From NCBI RefSeq assembly GCF_001411555.2, contig NC_049903.1, positions 17,589,234-17,653,233 of the forward strand: a DNA stretch of 64,000 bases, read 5' to 3'. The stretch is from Juglans regia (lineage: Eukaryota > Streptophyta > Magnoliopsida > Fagales > Juglandaceae). The notes under the pieces are model-generated. The model was not told where the DNA came from and searched no databases. It saw only the letters and a program-made list of their open reading frames with translations. The position numbers were made by a program, and so were the translations under genes. Every line of letters starts with the position of its first letter. Within the stretch, counting starts at the first letter, position 1. Positions 34,880-47,300 of the stretch are shown in pieces.

Positions 34880-36612
34880 TGTTAACTTTCGTAGCGAAAT
34901 CGATTCCATCCAGAGGCACCCCGCACGTCCGCACAAGTCCACAAAAATTTATAAAATCAATGTACACTGTAATGGTGCGTCGACAAAAAGATAAGATCAA
35001 ACTGTCCCCACCTCTTTGAATGCCCCTCCCTTCATTCAAATTATTTTTATTATAAAATAAATTTAATATATTATATAAAATTATGTTAATTTATAATATT
35101 TTATTTGACCTATTTGCACTTATAACTCTACTCTCTAATTAATAAGTTGGCAAGGTTTGGTAATGGATAAAATTAATAATTTATCATAAAGATTGTTGGA
35201 AAAATAACCCTAAATAATTGTCCAAAGTTCTCCACCTACACATCGTAGTGGATCTTGGTGATAACCTACCACCACTCATATCTCAAAAGGATATCTCATG
35301 TATATATCTCTATATATATAAAGAATCTATGAAATGAAATTTTCTTGTTTTAATAGAAATTTCTTATTTTAACGGAATATGCTGGTTTTTATTAACTTTT
35401 CATCCGTTTATAATAATTACAGAACATAAGGATACAATTGTATTTTCATTTACATTCTATTTATGGTTACTTTTATGATTTTTATTGGTTTCTATTCCAC
35501 TATTAATAAATTTAAATATGCTAATAAAACAGATTTATTATAATAATAATGATAGATTTAATTTCCAATTTGAAAATACGTTATAATAGGAAAACAGATT
35601 TATGTAGATTTATCTTTTTGTATTCATTATAATAGAAAAGTATTATAATAATTTACAAATATACTATCTTTCAATATCTTTTAAGATATATATTAGTAAT
35701 AAAATAATAAGATATATGTACTTTATTTTTATTTTAATAAAATATATTAGTACTTTGAACTGATCATACGTGCCTCAGTATTTATATATGTAAGATAAAT
35801 TTATATATGTAGGCTTGTAGCTAGGAATTAGGTTTTTCCAAACATTAAGCAAATGCCACTGCGTCTAAAAATTAATTTTATTTTAAAATATTTTATTCAA
35901 TTATCAATTAACTTTGTCAATGATAATATTAATTAATTTATTTTGTGCATGGTTATTAATATTACTATCTCTAATTATTAATTAACATATAGTTAGTATA
36001 GTTGTAAAATATGAAAAAAAAAACACTTTTAAAAAATATTATTATTAAAAAATAATATTATATTAAAATTTTGGCTAATATATAAATAATTTAATGTGGA
36101 ATTATGGAGTCATTTAAACAAAATATATTATAATTTTAGATAAATTTTAGTTTTTATTTTAGTTAAACCATTGTCAATGTTCTCTATTCATAGTCGACAT
36201 AGCCGTCTGTAGTAGTTAGTACATGGAGTTTGAAATAGCCAATCTACTTTAATTTTCGTCGGGGTACTTCATTATTATTTGATTTTGGTACAGACGAACG
36301 CTGTATTTTTTGTATTACCATTTAAAGAAGAGTATAAAGGATAAAACTATGGAGAACATTATTCTTCTTATAATGTTACTAGACAAATTTTGTACATACT
36401 CTTTATAAAAATATAGATTCCACTAAAAAAAAATCATTCTTTTATATTTTTTTAAAATAAGGGCTATGTTTTTACGAAAATTTATATGAGATTTATCTAT
36501 TTAAAATTTATAAATATCATTTCTCTGTTCTTTTATCATGTCATGATCATAATAGTATCTAGATCTCTCAAGGGAGACTTGGACGTACAGGCCAATGATC
36601 GATGTAAGATTA
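34880..36612. other. AT-rich non-coding stretch
   Basis: No gene found. 35975-36160 is a paralogue of the AT-rich repeat at 32055-32225 and seems to lack the MULE-like insertion present there. Confidence 0.5.
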
Positions 36613-36812
36613 TCTCGTTTATTTTTACAATTTATCTCATCTCATCTCATCTTATTTAATTATTAAAATTTTTTCAAATTTTCACATAAAATAAAATAAA
36701 CAATTCAATTTTTTCAAATCTTAAAATAAAAATAATATTAAAAAATAAATATTTTAATCAATTTTTAACTTTAATCTCAATTTATCTCATATCATCTATA
36801 AAAACAAACCAA
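36613..36812. mobile_element. Common-family MITE
   Basis: Starts TCTCGTTTATTTTTACA with CATCTCATCTCATCT, and ends CTCAATTTATCTCATATC followed by AAAACAAACC, giving inverted GAT(G)AGAT ends. Confidence 0.65.
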
Positions 36813-36957
36813 TAAATGTGAAGAACCAACTATTAGCATTATTCCCTTGAATGAGATCGAGATAACAGTAGAAAGTTAACAAACAAGGATAATGAGTTTG
36901 GGTCTCGTCTCTTTAATAATATGATTACCCTTAGAGGTCAAATGCATGCATGGTGTC

Positions 36958-37147
36958 TCAAAGATCATCTCATATTATATTATCTAATCATTACAATTTT
37001 TTAAAATTTTAAATAAAATATAATAAACAATTTAACTATTACAAATCTCAAAACAAAAATTATATTCTAACAATATTTTAATTTTATAACATTTTTATTC
37101 AACTTTTATATTAATTCATCTCATCTCAACACACTATTCAAACTAGG
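36958..37147. mobile_element. Common-family MITE, second adjacent copy
   Basis: Begins TCATCTCATATTATATT and ends TTCATCTCATCTCAACAC with ATTCAAAC. A related half-copy follows at 37150-37260 (AAATAATAATGAAATAGTTT). Confidence 0.65.
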
Positions 37148-37412
37148 CTTAACCGCTTAAGAATATTTCAGAATATTTGTAAATAATAATGAAATAGTTT
37201 ATAAATAATAATGAATAATTTATAGATAGTAGTAAAATAGTTTGAGAATATATGAGAAGAATTATGTTCTCCTAACTTAATCTAGCAAGAGAGTGAAGAG
37301 TTTTACGGGACTCCAAAGTGTTGGTAGATATTTTTAAGTGCTTGAATATGATGATTGATTAAGCCTTGCAATGATGCCAATGCTTTGTATGCTCATACAC
37401 ATATATATTATA

Positions 37413-38098
37413 TGTGAGGAAGGCCACTCCCAGGGTCTGGCTGAACCACAAAGGCGTAATGCACAAGGCACCAATGGGTCTAAGGGTAGCCTGACAGTAG
37501 GAAATTAGTATGAAGGGATAGGATGGGCCGAGTTGAAAAGGACAAGGTCGGCCCAGGAAGCCCAGAGAGAAACAATGGAATTAGACAACGTGGAACGTGG
37601 ATCCCTGAGTTAGAAGGACTGACACCACTCCTAGCTGACAATCCACATACAACAGGGACAACCCTAGTCCCTGGACACTGATGACTTGACAGACCTGGAA
37701 GGTGGACGCGACAGGCCGAGACCACACCGCATTTAATGAAGGACGGGGACAAGCACGCCATAACATGAACCCTGGACTGTCAGCAGTTGCCACGATCAGA
37801 CATGAACGACTTGTCTCGTGGTAGAACGTGGGACGAAGGCACGACCTGAGTACAAAGCAACATCGTCACGATCGGCTTGCCAGGGGACCACTCCGACCAA
37901 GTATATATACCCCCCTCGTTGGGGCAGAAAACTCTCTAAGTATTTTCATTTGAGCTTTCTTAAATCATAGACTGAGAACCCAAGCTGACTTAGGCATCAA
38001 AGGTATTTCTCACCACCCCGAGCTCTCATTTTCCCATATTTGCATAAACAAATTGACTCGTTGCAGAGTTGCTCGGACTGCGAAATACGACATCAACA
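37413..38098 (+). repeat. LTR 1 of the 2.37-kb retrotransposon
   Basis: 686 bp. Contains TATA-like GTATATATACCCCC at about 37901, then ACTCTCTAAG and CTTTCTTAAATCATAGACTG, as expected around the transcription start and R/U5 region on the + strand. Confidence 0.9.
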
Positions 38099-38571
38099 GT
38101 GGCATCGTTTTTCCAATTGGCAATGCGCTTCTCGGATGAGCGTGCCTGGAAGCTACACAAGCTTCCGTCAAGACCCAACACTCGATACACTGAAAGAAAT
38201 TTCCGAACTATCAAATTGGGGTACTCCTCCGAATCGAAGCTAAGCATCCTGCAGTTTGTAACCAGAAGCCGCCAGGCATTCGGATGGAGTTGTGCAAGGG
38301 CCAACCCCAGAAAGTTGAGAACATCCCAGATGGGGCAGCATAACGGAAGATGAAGATCATTCGTAAGCATCAAAGGGTATAGCGCAACCCGAGATGCCAT
38401 CTTGTCAGAATCCACCGCGGCTACACGGCGCCCAGGGATCTCCAAAACCACCGACTGTGGGATGTTGTATGCCCTCCTCAGCACACAGAAGTCATCGGCA
38501 AAGACCAGCGAGTCCCAGCTCCACCCAGCGAAGTACAAATAGCGAGCATCTAAAGATTCTTTGAGAGCCAT
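38026..38571 (-). CDS. Antisense ORF of the LTR element, resembling the plant 'putative gypsy type transposon' domain
   Basis: 181 codons on the strand opposite to the retrotransposon. It starts MALKESLDARYLYF at 38571 and stops at 38026. The centre reads LYPLMLTNDLHLPLCCPIWD and then VLNFLGLALAQLHPNAWRLL. This resembles the conserved block of the domain named putative gypsy type transposon (Transposase_28, PF04195), where PLHPF..VLDFLGIAPGQLHPNAW-type sequence is usual. From memory, antisense ORFs are described for Tat-lineage Gypsy elements (Grande, RIRE2, Retand). The function of such proteins is unknown. The last ~24 codons run into LTR 1, so the ORF looks truncated by an internal deletion fused to the LTR. 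A TATA box lies 130 bp upstream. Whether it is expressed is unknown. Confidence 0.6.
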   Translation of the reverse strand: MALKESLDARYLYFAGWSWDSLVFADDFCVLRRAYNIPQSVVLEIPGRRVAAVDSDKMASRVALYPLMLTNDLHLPLCCPIWDVLNFLGLALAQLHPNAWRLLVTNCRMLSFDSEEYPNLIVRKFLSVYRVLGLDGSLCSFQARSSEKRIANWKNDATVDVVFRSPSNSATSQFVYANMGK

Positions 38572-38700
38572 TGGAAACTAAAAGGAAGGAGGAATGAAGC
38601 AAGATAATGAAAGGGGAGAAACTAGGAAAATAAGCCCGAAGGAAATCGCAGAAGAATGAGAAGTGGAAACTACAAAAAATGTGAGAAAGGGGGGTTTTGG

Positions 38701-38710
38701 TTTTATATAG
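38701..38710 (-). promoter_or_regulatory. TATA box for the antisense ORF
   Basis: On the minus strand the sequence reads CTCTATATAAAACC, a near-ideal plant TATA box about 130 bp upstream of the ATG at 38571. It is inside the retrotransposon interior and not part of the LTR promoter. Confidence 0.55.
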
Positions 38711-39093
38711 AGAATGACACAACGGTTGGCATTCTACAAACAACAAAACGATCCCAAACCAAAAATCCAAGGGATGTGGTAGGTCTCGAGATACACACGG
38801 AGTGGTGTCATGGAACCTAACCAACGCGAACCCACAAGAGTGTGAGGAGCAAGTAATGAGCGCCTGAGAGGCACGTTCCAATACGCAGACAAGTACATGG
38901 GCGGATCTCCCCCTGCCCCGAACCGTCGGATAATGAAGTGATGGAAAGAACTCAAGGCACCATTAAGTCATTGATGATGCAGCCGAACAGTCGTAGGGTG
39001 CCAGACGTGCGCCAAGGGGAATTGACCAAAGAAAGGAGGAAGGAGACGTTTTGAATTCTCACCACACGTGTATGGTGGGAATTCGCGGGGTAT

Positions 39094-39784
39094 TGTAAGG
39101 AAGGTCATTCCCAGGGTTGGATCAAACCATACGTGCCCAACCCATGAGGAACCAATGGATCTAAGGGTAGCCCAACAGTAAGAAATCAATATGAAAGGAT
39201 AAGATGGGTTAGGCCAAAAAGGACAAGGTCGGCCTAGGAAGACCAGAGAAGAGCAGCGGAGTAAGACGTGTGGAACATGGATCCCTAAGTTAGAAGGACT
39301 AACACTACTACTAGCCAACAATCTACATATACAATATCACGAACAACCCTGGCCCTTGGATATCGACGGCTAGATAGACTTGGAAGGTGGGGTGTGCTAG
39401 GCAGAGACCACGCCGCATTTAATGAAGAACAGGGACAGGCATGCCCCGACATGAACCCTAGACTATCAACGGTTGCCATGATTAGGTATGGACGACCTGC
39501 CGCATGACAAAATATGGGAAGAAGGTATGACCTGAGTATGAAGCAACATCGTCAAGATCGGCTTGCCTAGAGACCACTTCGACCAGGTATATATACCCCC
39601 TTCCATGGGGTAGAAAACTCTCTAAGCACTCTCATTAGAGCTTTCTTAAATCATACACTGAGAACCCAAGGTGACTTAGGCATCAGAGGTGTTTCTCACC
39701 ACCCCTCCCCCTCATTTCTCCATATTCGCATGAACAGATCGACCCGTTGCGAAGTTGCTCGAACTACAAAACATGACATCAACA
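39094..39784 (+). repeat. LTR 2 of the 2.37-kb retrotransposon
   Basis: 691 bp, collinear with LTR 1, with the same TATA-like motif at about 39588. Confidence 0.9.
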
Positions 39785-40326
39785 TTATACTTATATACTT
39801 TTGTATTTGTCAAGAAAGATTATATTTGTAAGTTGATATGTTGGACATAACATCTTACCATATTAAGAATATAAAAGATATATACTCCACATCAGCTAAT
39901 CGGCATAAGGGCTCATTTGTTAAACCTATTTCTAGTTTCCATATCACCACTAAGCATACTTGTCACTTAAAACTATTCAAAATTGAGTTTATATACCATA
40001 ATTTGTTGTATAACTTGATGACATTTATCTCAATTCCTAATATATGATATTTAGAGATGACTTATATACCGTATCCTAATCCTTTCATTAATAAGGAAAT
40101 TGTGGCAAATTGAGTTTTTCTAATTTACTACAAATTTTACTACTAAAATCTTGCAAATTGAGGTGACAATTCCACACAATTTGTAATTTAATACATTACA
40201 AATGTAATAAATATTAATTTTAACTTACTATAAACTCTTATGAGAAAAACTCAAGTTTTTAAAGTCTAGATGACAAATATTGTACTATCTCTTACATTAC
40301 TTTATTGAAATAATCCTAATAGAGAT
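39785..40326. other. Non-coding stretch, no gene recognised
   Basis: AT-rich, with no open frame of interest. Confidence 0.5.
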
Positions 40327-40923
40327 TAGGGAGGTAAACGGTTCGGTTCGGTCGATCTTAGAAATTATTTTTTGGACTAGATTAATTCTTTCAATCCACC
40401 AAAAGTTCAGGCTAAATCGGACCGATAAGGCCTTTGGACTGAACCTGATCACTTTGGTTTGGTCCGATCGGTCTTATCGGGTTGTTTTGGTAGGATCATT
40501 TTTCTCTCTTTTGTTTTTTCAAGTTTTTAATAAAAAAGCTATATCAAATGATAAAAAATATAATTAAGTGAATGATTGAGTCTAAGTTGTCTAATTAAAA
40601 ATATACTTAACTAATTAAGTATCTTAACTAAGTATAATAAATTAATAAGGTTAATAGAATGCATATTATCAAAATATCTTAAAATACTTTAATGTTTTAT
40701 ATTATCTAAGCATAAGTAATTATAAGCTAGGTGAGAAGAAAATTATATAATTATTTGCTTTCAATTTACATAATCACTTTAAAAGTCTACATTGTAAATT
40801 CAGTGGGTTCGAGGGAGAAAACCCTGCACCAAGACCAAATCAAATACTGAATTTTACCACTTTCTTAATCGAGACTGATTGATCTGGTTCGGACCTTTTC
40901 AAACCGAAATATTTACACCCCTG
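40327..40923. mobile_element. Probable non-autonomous hAT element (about 597 bp), degenerate
   Basis: Starts TAGGGAGGTAAACGGTTCGG and ends CCGAAATATTTACACCCCTG, inverted ends with several mismatches. GGTTCGG motifs lie inside both ends. No clear 8-bp duplication was found; flanks share only CCTAA. Confidence 0.55.
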
Positions 40924-41127
40924 GCCCTAACAAAGACACGGGAGGGTTCCACGGACTCGAAATTCAAAATGGGATAAAGGAAAAAAATAAAATAAAAAAT
41001 GATTTACTATTAATACATGCTGTGAATTCCACGGATTCAATCTTCCCGTGTGCATGAAACAGTAATTTTGTTTTTCATCTCTCTAGAAAGTAAGATATTT
41101 TCCGAATCATCTCGCTTATTCCGGGCC

Positions 41128-41198
41128 CTTTAATATATATAATATATATATATAGAGAGAGAGAGAGAGAGCATTCACCAACCCCATGACAGTTTCGT
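41128..41198 (+). promoter_or_regulatory. Putative core promoter and leader of the receptor kinase gene
   Basis: TTTAATATATATAATATAT at 41129-41150 gives TATA-like sequence, followed by a (GA)n tract (41152-41171) and then the ATG region. GA/CT tracts are common near plant transcription starts. No start site can be fixed from sequence alone. Confidence 0.45.
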
Positions 41199-41216
41199 AT
41201 GTGCGGGGGGAAGAAG

Positions 41217-41358
41217 ATGATCAGTTCGAGAATGAAGCAATATTCAGCACCCACTCCGTATCACTTTCTCTGCTTCTGCTTCTGCTGCTCCTTATTCTTC
41301 TTCGTCTTCTCGTTTCAGATTTCCAGCGCTCAGAATGCTACTACCGACCCATCTGAAG
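41217..41358 (+). CDS. Receptor kinase exon 1: signal peptide
   Basis: Starts [14 protein letters not shown]; a hydrophobic run [17 protein letters not shown] then SSAQ gives a secretion signal. Ends TTDPSE plus one base; donor GAAG/GTTCTC. An in-frame upstream ATG at 41199 (MCGGKKM) and a later one at 41232 are alternative starts; 41217 was chosen because the AAGAAGATG context is better than at 41199. Confidence 0.85.
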
Positions 41359-44300
41359 GTTCTCTCTCTCTCTCTCTCTCCTCTGTGTCTCATGTGGGTA
41401 TGACGTTGGATGCAAGTAGAACTGAGGGGGCCGGGTGAACCAATATCCTGCCTTTCTCGTGAACACTATGAACTCCTTGAGTAGTACTTGTTATTCAGTC
41501 CCCGAGCTCTAGATCAGTAAGATGCTTATTATTGTTTGTTTACACTCCAGAATTCATGAGCTTGGAGTTGTTAACTGCATGATCTTGATGGTCATCATGA
41601 TCGTACCATGCATTTACATGCTTTAATTAGATCGAATTACGGAGAGCCATAAACCTTTCAAACATGTATCTTTTTTACTAGCTGACTTATCTCACAGTGT
41701 GACGAGAAATGAAAGGTAAAAACAATCTAATAATTAAAGATGTATAAAGTGCTTGAGGGGTGGCTTTCCAGGGTGCCAGAACTGACGAGAGATCCCTCTA
41801 TTGATCCTCAAAGGGGACGAAATACTATGTTGTATACCCAATATATATAGAGTAATATTGTTAAATACAACTCTCGCATAGGCGTTCTGTAACAGGTGAA
41901 TCTTCCTAGAAAAAAAGTAATTTCTTTTATATTTGTTAATGATAAGGTCTATTTATTTTAATAAAGAGATTGTACAAAACTTGTATAAATAATTACAAAG
42001 TATATAATATGTGACATAATATATAGTAGAAGTAATGCATCTAGATAGGTTTTAAATACAATCAAAATATAAGTTGATTAGCTTTACATGATTCTAGTGT
42101 TAAAATGTAAGATAATTCTAGGGGTGGGCAGAGGGGACCAGCTCGTCCCCTGCCCCGCACCTAAATTTTTTTTATATAAATATTTATTATTTTTATTATA
42201 GATAAATACATTAATATACATTAAGTAAAATTTTTATTTAATATTTTGTGTAAGTTGTACTGTAATAGGATGACATTTTTATAGATTGCTTTGACAATAC
42301 AAGTCTCACATTTAAGCAATGTGAGATTATTGTATTATACTACAACTTACATAAAATATACACTAACAAATTTAAAAATTATATAATTTTTAAATTTTAG
42401 TCATATTTATAAATTTAAATTTATAATTTGAATCTAAAAAAGTATTTTTAATTACTTTTAGATTTAAATAATTTTTAGATCTAGTGGACTGTAGTCCATT
42501 ATTGAAATGGGTGGGAGGCGGGATAGATTGGGAGTCTACCCCCTCCTTCGATGCCGAGGCGGGGGGCGACTCCGCACTGTATGATGCAGATAACACCTCT
42601 AGTTAATTCATGTACTAATTAACTTCTAAGGTATTTGGATTAAAAGCCTTTAGTTTTGTGTACGGATGGTGTTTTCTAAAGTAATTTTTGTTAATTTTGG
42701 AATGATGCGAGACAGCTAAGGCATTGAACTCGATGTTCCAACAATGGGATGCGGAAGCTAACGCATTATGGAACAATAGCCGCGGAGAGCTATGTACCGG
42801 ATCTGCCCTCGATGAAACGATATTTGAAGACTCCAGTAATAACCCATCCATCCTTTGCGATTGTACTTATGACAATGGCTCAATTTGCCACATCACTCAA
42901 CTGTACGTCCATCTCTCTTCTAATTATTTATTTATATTTAATGAAAAAAATCACTTAATGTATTGTATCAAATGACAAACGAGCTAGATTGATTATGATA
43001 AATAAATTATTAGATTTATCAACTAAATTGATCATGCACAACACCTTAGATGTGAAAAGTTGGTCTCAAAATTCTAACATTTAAGGTTGCGTTTGGATGT
43101 TGAAGTGAGTTGAGTTGAGATGATAAAATATTGTTAGAATATTATTTTTTAATATTATTATTATTTTAGGATTTGAAAAAGTTGAATTGTTTATTATATT
43201 TTATATTGAAATTTGAAAAAATTATAATGATAAGTTGAGAGATGTTTAATAACCAAACGAAAGTCATACATAGTTCAGTCAATCTTAAATTAACATGATC
43301 TAATAAAGTTTTTGTGCTATTACTAAATATAATTTGTGATATGCTTGTAAGAATACTGTAATTAATGCCGATGATTCGAGTCCTCTTATTCCTAACTCGT
43401 GAACTTAGCTGATACAAACTAATATAACAACAATTCGATGTATGATTTATCCTAACATCAGTGACACTTAAAAGCATCTTTACTTAAAAGTATGAGCAGC
43501 CTTGTTACAGTCCCTCTCTACATGTTTCACTAACCATTGATCAAAAGAAGCCAAAGTCTCAATGATTTCTGATATGAACATCTAGTTTCTGGATCCTTTT
43601 AACAACTTGAAGAGCATGCATCACCCTCAACTATGACCTTCTTTAGTATTTCGACACGTGTTTCTTATTAAGCTACGTGAAAAGTGTTAGTTCTGCACAA
43701 ATATTTCACAAAAGTAATTGTGATATATTAGAATGTAAATCTTTTTTTTTTATTATTGTAAAGTATATTTAATCAATCATGCTAAATCATATATATATAT
43801 ATATATATATAGGTGAGCTTATTTTTATAAATCTTTTGGTGAACAAATTTTTTTTCTTATATTAAAAAATTCTAAAATCATATGAATAAAGTTAAAAATT
43901 CGTAGAAATTAAACAGTAAAAAAAAAAAACCAAAACTTTAAAAATTAAAAATTAAAAGGGAGTACGGCCTACGGGTACAACCGTACAAGAAAGGTCCTGA
44001 ACAATGTTAACGTTACCGTCTCGAAAGACAACGAGGTTCTAAAATCTAAACAATGTAACCTCGCTGAACGACTGCACCAAATCTAGCGCGTGTAAAATAA
44101 ACTGGCATTACCCAGAAAACTTGAACCAAAACAACTGCACGCAAACAAATGGAGAAAATGGAAGGAAAAAGTTTTGGTGCTTGCGTCTTCGAAGTCCCCC
44201 GAAGTCCACTTCTTAGGATTGATTCATTGAACAGGCACTGCCAACTTAGAAAGGTATCTTTGGCGTCTTCTCCAGAGTCAAGACCAAACCAGCGCTTTAA

Positions 44301-47300
44301 GATTTCCTCAACTATCTTCACTGCCCAATCCATATTAAGAAATGGATTTACTTCCGTTCTAATCCAGGCTAGAGTCTGTTGGTTTGATAAATATGCTTGA
44401 TGTATGTCAACATTGTAGTTTTCAGTATAACATTTGCACGCACGGTGATCGAAACATCTCCATTACTTATTGCATCCTAACCGCTTGTTTGTTTGTTTTT
44501 CCAGTAGAGTTCTTGCTCTGGACAAACGTGGAGTTATTCCAGAAGATATTGTGGCTTTGAAATATCTGACCTTTTTGTATGGATTACTCAGTACCTCTCC
44601 TCTTGGCCTTTATTTTCTGAAAATTAACTTCGTCGTTTTATATTTTTTTAACTACACATTATCTTTTCATGATACAAGAACTAGAGCCGGTGATAATTAT
44701 TGTTTCTTCTTTGGAATTTTAGGAAGATTGATCAAAATTTCTTCACGGGTACCTTGCCAGCATTTATTGGAAACTTATCTAAATTGCAGCTTCTGTAAGT
44801 CCAGAAAAAGCTATCATTTGTGATTGGAAGTTTTTCTGTGCTTGATAATTGAATTGTGTTCAGCAGAAATTATTAATTTAGTTTTTGTTGCTGCTTAATC
44901 ACGCAGCTAGTCATCACATTAATGTAGTTATTATATCTTTCTCATAACTTTTAATGGTAGATTGCTGTTTCTTCAGTGGAAACATTTACTTACAAAAACA
45001 ATATTCTATTTAGTTTCAAAAAGACTAGAGAAAACAGTAAGGTAAGTGAAGAAATGAAGAAATGATCAAAATGAAACAATGTAACTGCAAAAGCCATCAC
45101 AGAGGTTACCCAATAATGTTGGCATTAACTATCATATACAGGATGTGGTTGCATCTTTTGAGTCTATTTGATTTATATATTATGTTTCTTTTTATATATC
45201 TAAAGTACATTAGTAGATAAAAATGATCTAAGGATTGCCGAGTTTTTCTTTCTTCATTTTTCTCTTTTCCCTCTCTCTCCCCCTTTGGCTGATTGAGGTT
45301 TGTCAGGATTTTTCTCTAAACTTATACCCAGTTGTCCACTTGAGAAGCTTAAGTGGATTTCCTATGGGGAGGAGTTAGCGATGAGTTCAAGTTCCACCTA
45401 GTCAAGTGATCAAAGGTCTGCACCCTAGCTTTGTCAGGCAGTTCTGAGGATCAGAAGTTTGCTTTTACTGAACAAAGCTTCGCTAGGGAATTGGTTATAG
45501 TGTTATGCAACAATGAGGTACGCTTTGTGGCACTTGGTGGTTGATGCAAAATATGGTAGCATGTGGAGTATATGGTGTTCATATATATATTCGGTGGGCC
45601 TTTTGGGGTTGGTGTGTGGAAAAACATTAGGAGAGGGTGGGGGAACTTCTCTTGTTTTGTTAGATATCAGGTGGGTGATTGTTCTAAAATCAAATTTTGG
45701 TTAGGGACCATCCTTCGAGGACTATCTTCCCTTAATTGTTTGGTCTATCCCAATTATTGCAGAACACATGGAGATTTTTCATAATGTGCTCCACTGGAAT
45801 GTTAACGTTATTAGATCAGCCCATGATTGGGGCATGGAATTGTTCTCTTTGTTCTTTGACAAGTTCTCCTTTAGGTGGAAAAGTGGCAGCAAAGATCAAA
45901 TATATTGGATCCCCTCCAAAAGGTGGATCTGAGGTTAAATATTTCCTTAATGCACCCATCCCTCCAGTTAGAGGTTGGAGATACAAGATGCTTTCAAGGG
46001 TAGATTGTTTTTGGCGGCCACCTTAGGAAAGATTGTCTCTATGGACAAGTTAAGAAAGAGGCACATTTTAATAAAAGAATGTTGCCCAATGTGCAAGTAG
46101 AATGGGGAAAGAATCGATCAGCTTTTGTTACATTGTGAATTGGTTGGAGAATTATGGGCTGCAATGTTAGTATGTCCGGGATTGATTGGGTCATGTTCTA
46201 GCAGGTGGTGGAGTTGTTGGCATGGTGGCAAAGTCCTTGTGGAAATTGTAAAAAATCAGAAGTTTGACAGACAGCCCCTTTGTGCTTAATGTGGTGCATT
46301 TGGTGAAAACACATTGGCCAAAGTTTTGGAGACCATGATAGGATGGTGAAAGAACTAAAAGCCACAATGTTCTGCACCCTCTATTGTTTAGATGGCTGCT
46401 CACTATAGTCCAACTTTTTAGCTTTCTAGATTTTTAAAAAGCTTTTGCTGTTTTTTTTTCCTAGTTGGCTGTATCCTTTTATATATTTCCTATGTAATAG
46501 GGTTGTGTCCATCTGCACGTTCAATAAAATTGCATTACTAATAAAAAACTACTCTACAAATGATTTTACAAAAATATGCTTTGTCTATTTTGAAAACTAG
46601 TATTTTTTTTACCACTCATCCAATCAAATCTTATATATTGTTGCATTTAAATTTAGGTTTGTATCATCATTCAGGATGCCATTCCTCAAATGGTTTGCGA
46701 TGGAGTACCTTGTACAAAAAAGTTGACATAGTGAATTTTCATGGTTTCGCATAGGGCACCATTCTACTGTTGGAATAGTCAACATCATGGTTGTTACCTG
46801 AAATATAAGGTCTCCTGGTTAGCTCTAATTCTGATTCCTGTTTTTTTTTTTTTTTTTGGTTCTATCTGTTAGGTCAATTGCCCATAATACATTTTATGGG
46901 ACCATTCCAATGGAGCTTGGAAACCTTAAGGAGTTGACAGTGCTGTAAGAATTCAGAGCATTCTCTACAATTAAATGTAATTTGGTTGTTAGCAGGCATT
47001 GTCAATAGCGATCTTGTTTTGGTAGTAAAACTTGCTTATACTGCGTAAGGCCTTGCCTTTCAGATCAAAGTACATCGCAGATACAATATATGTTTTTTTT
47101 TTATAATTAATGAACTTTATTGATCAAATGCAACTAGGCAAAGCCCATGTACACAGGAAGTATACAAAAGAGACACCTAATTACACTCTAGCAAGTTGAA
47201 AAGAAAGCAAAAACTCATGAACATTCCCTCCCTTTAATACAATTGCAGAAAACCATTGGACCAAAGAAGATACAAAAAAGTTCCAGATTTCCCCCACTGT

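Larger units (their letters stand above)
37413..39784 (+). mobile_element. Complete non-autonomous LTR retrotransposon, 2,372 bp, 5-bp target duplication TTATA
   Basis: Two direct LTRs (37413-38098 and 39094-39784) start TGTGAGGAAGG or TGTAAGGAAGG and end ACATCAACA. TTATA flanks both outer ends (37408-37412 and 39785-39789). After LTR 1, GTGGCATCG resembles the ATCAACAGTGGCGCC-type junction of Gypsy primer-binding sites. A purine-rich tract near 39031-39050 (AAAGGAGGAAGGAGACG) may be the polypurine tract. The 995-bp interior has no gag or pol, only an antisense ORF. The element therefore depends on enzymes supplied by others. The LTRs differ mostly by transitions, as in old methylated copies. 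Confidence 0.9.

Noticed and set aside
37480..37793. Minus-strand frames of 70-93 residues in LTR 1, with counterparts in LTR 2
   Set aside because: The frames are not conserved between the two LTR copies.
38492..38955. Minus-strand 129- and 73-residue frames upstream of the antisense ORF
   Set aside because: Overlapping frames with no domain; they span the presumed promoter and leader of the antisense ORF.
40327..40923. Exact 8-bp target duplication for the hAT-like element
   Set aside because: Flanks share only CCTAA and in the wrong register, so no duplication is claimed.
41199..41438. Reading exon 1 through its donor as a complete 79-residue protein
   Set aside because: The sequence after 41358 is a CT-rich intron start; phase, signal peptide and family similarity support splicing to 42716.
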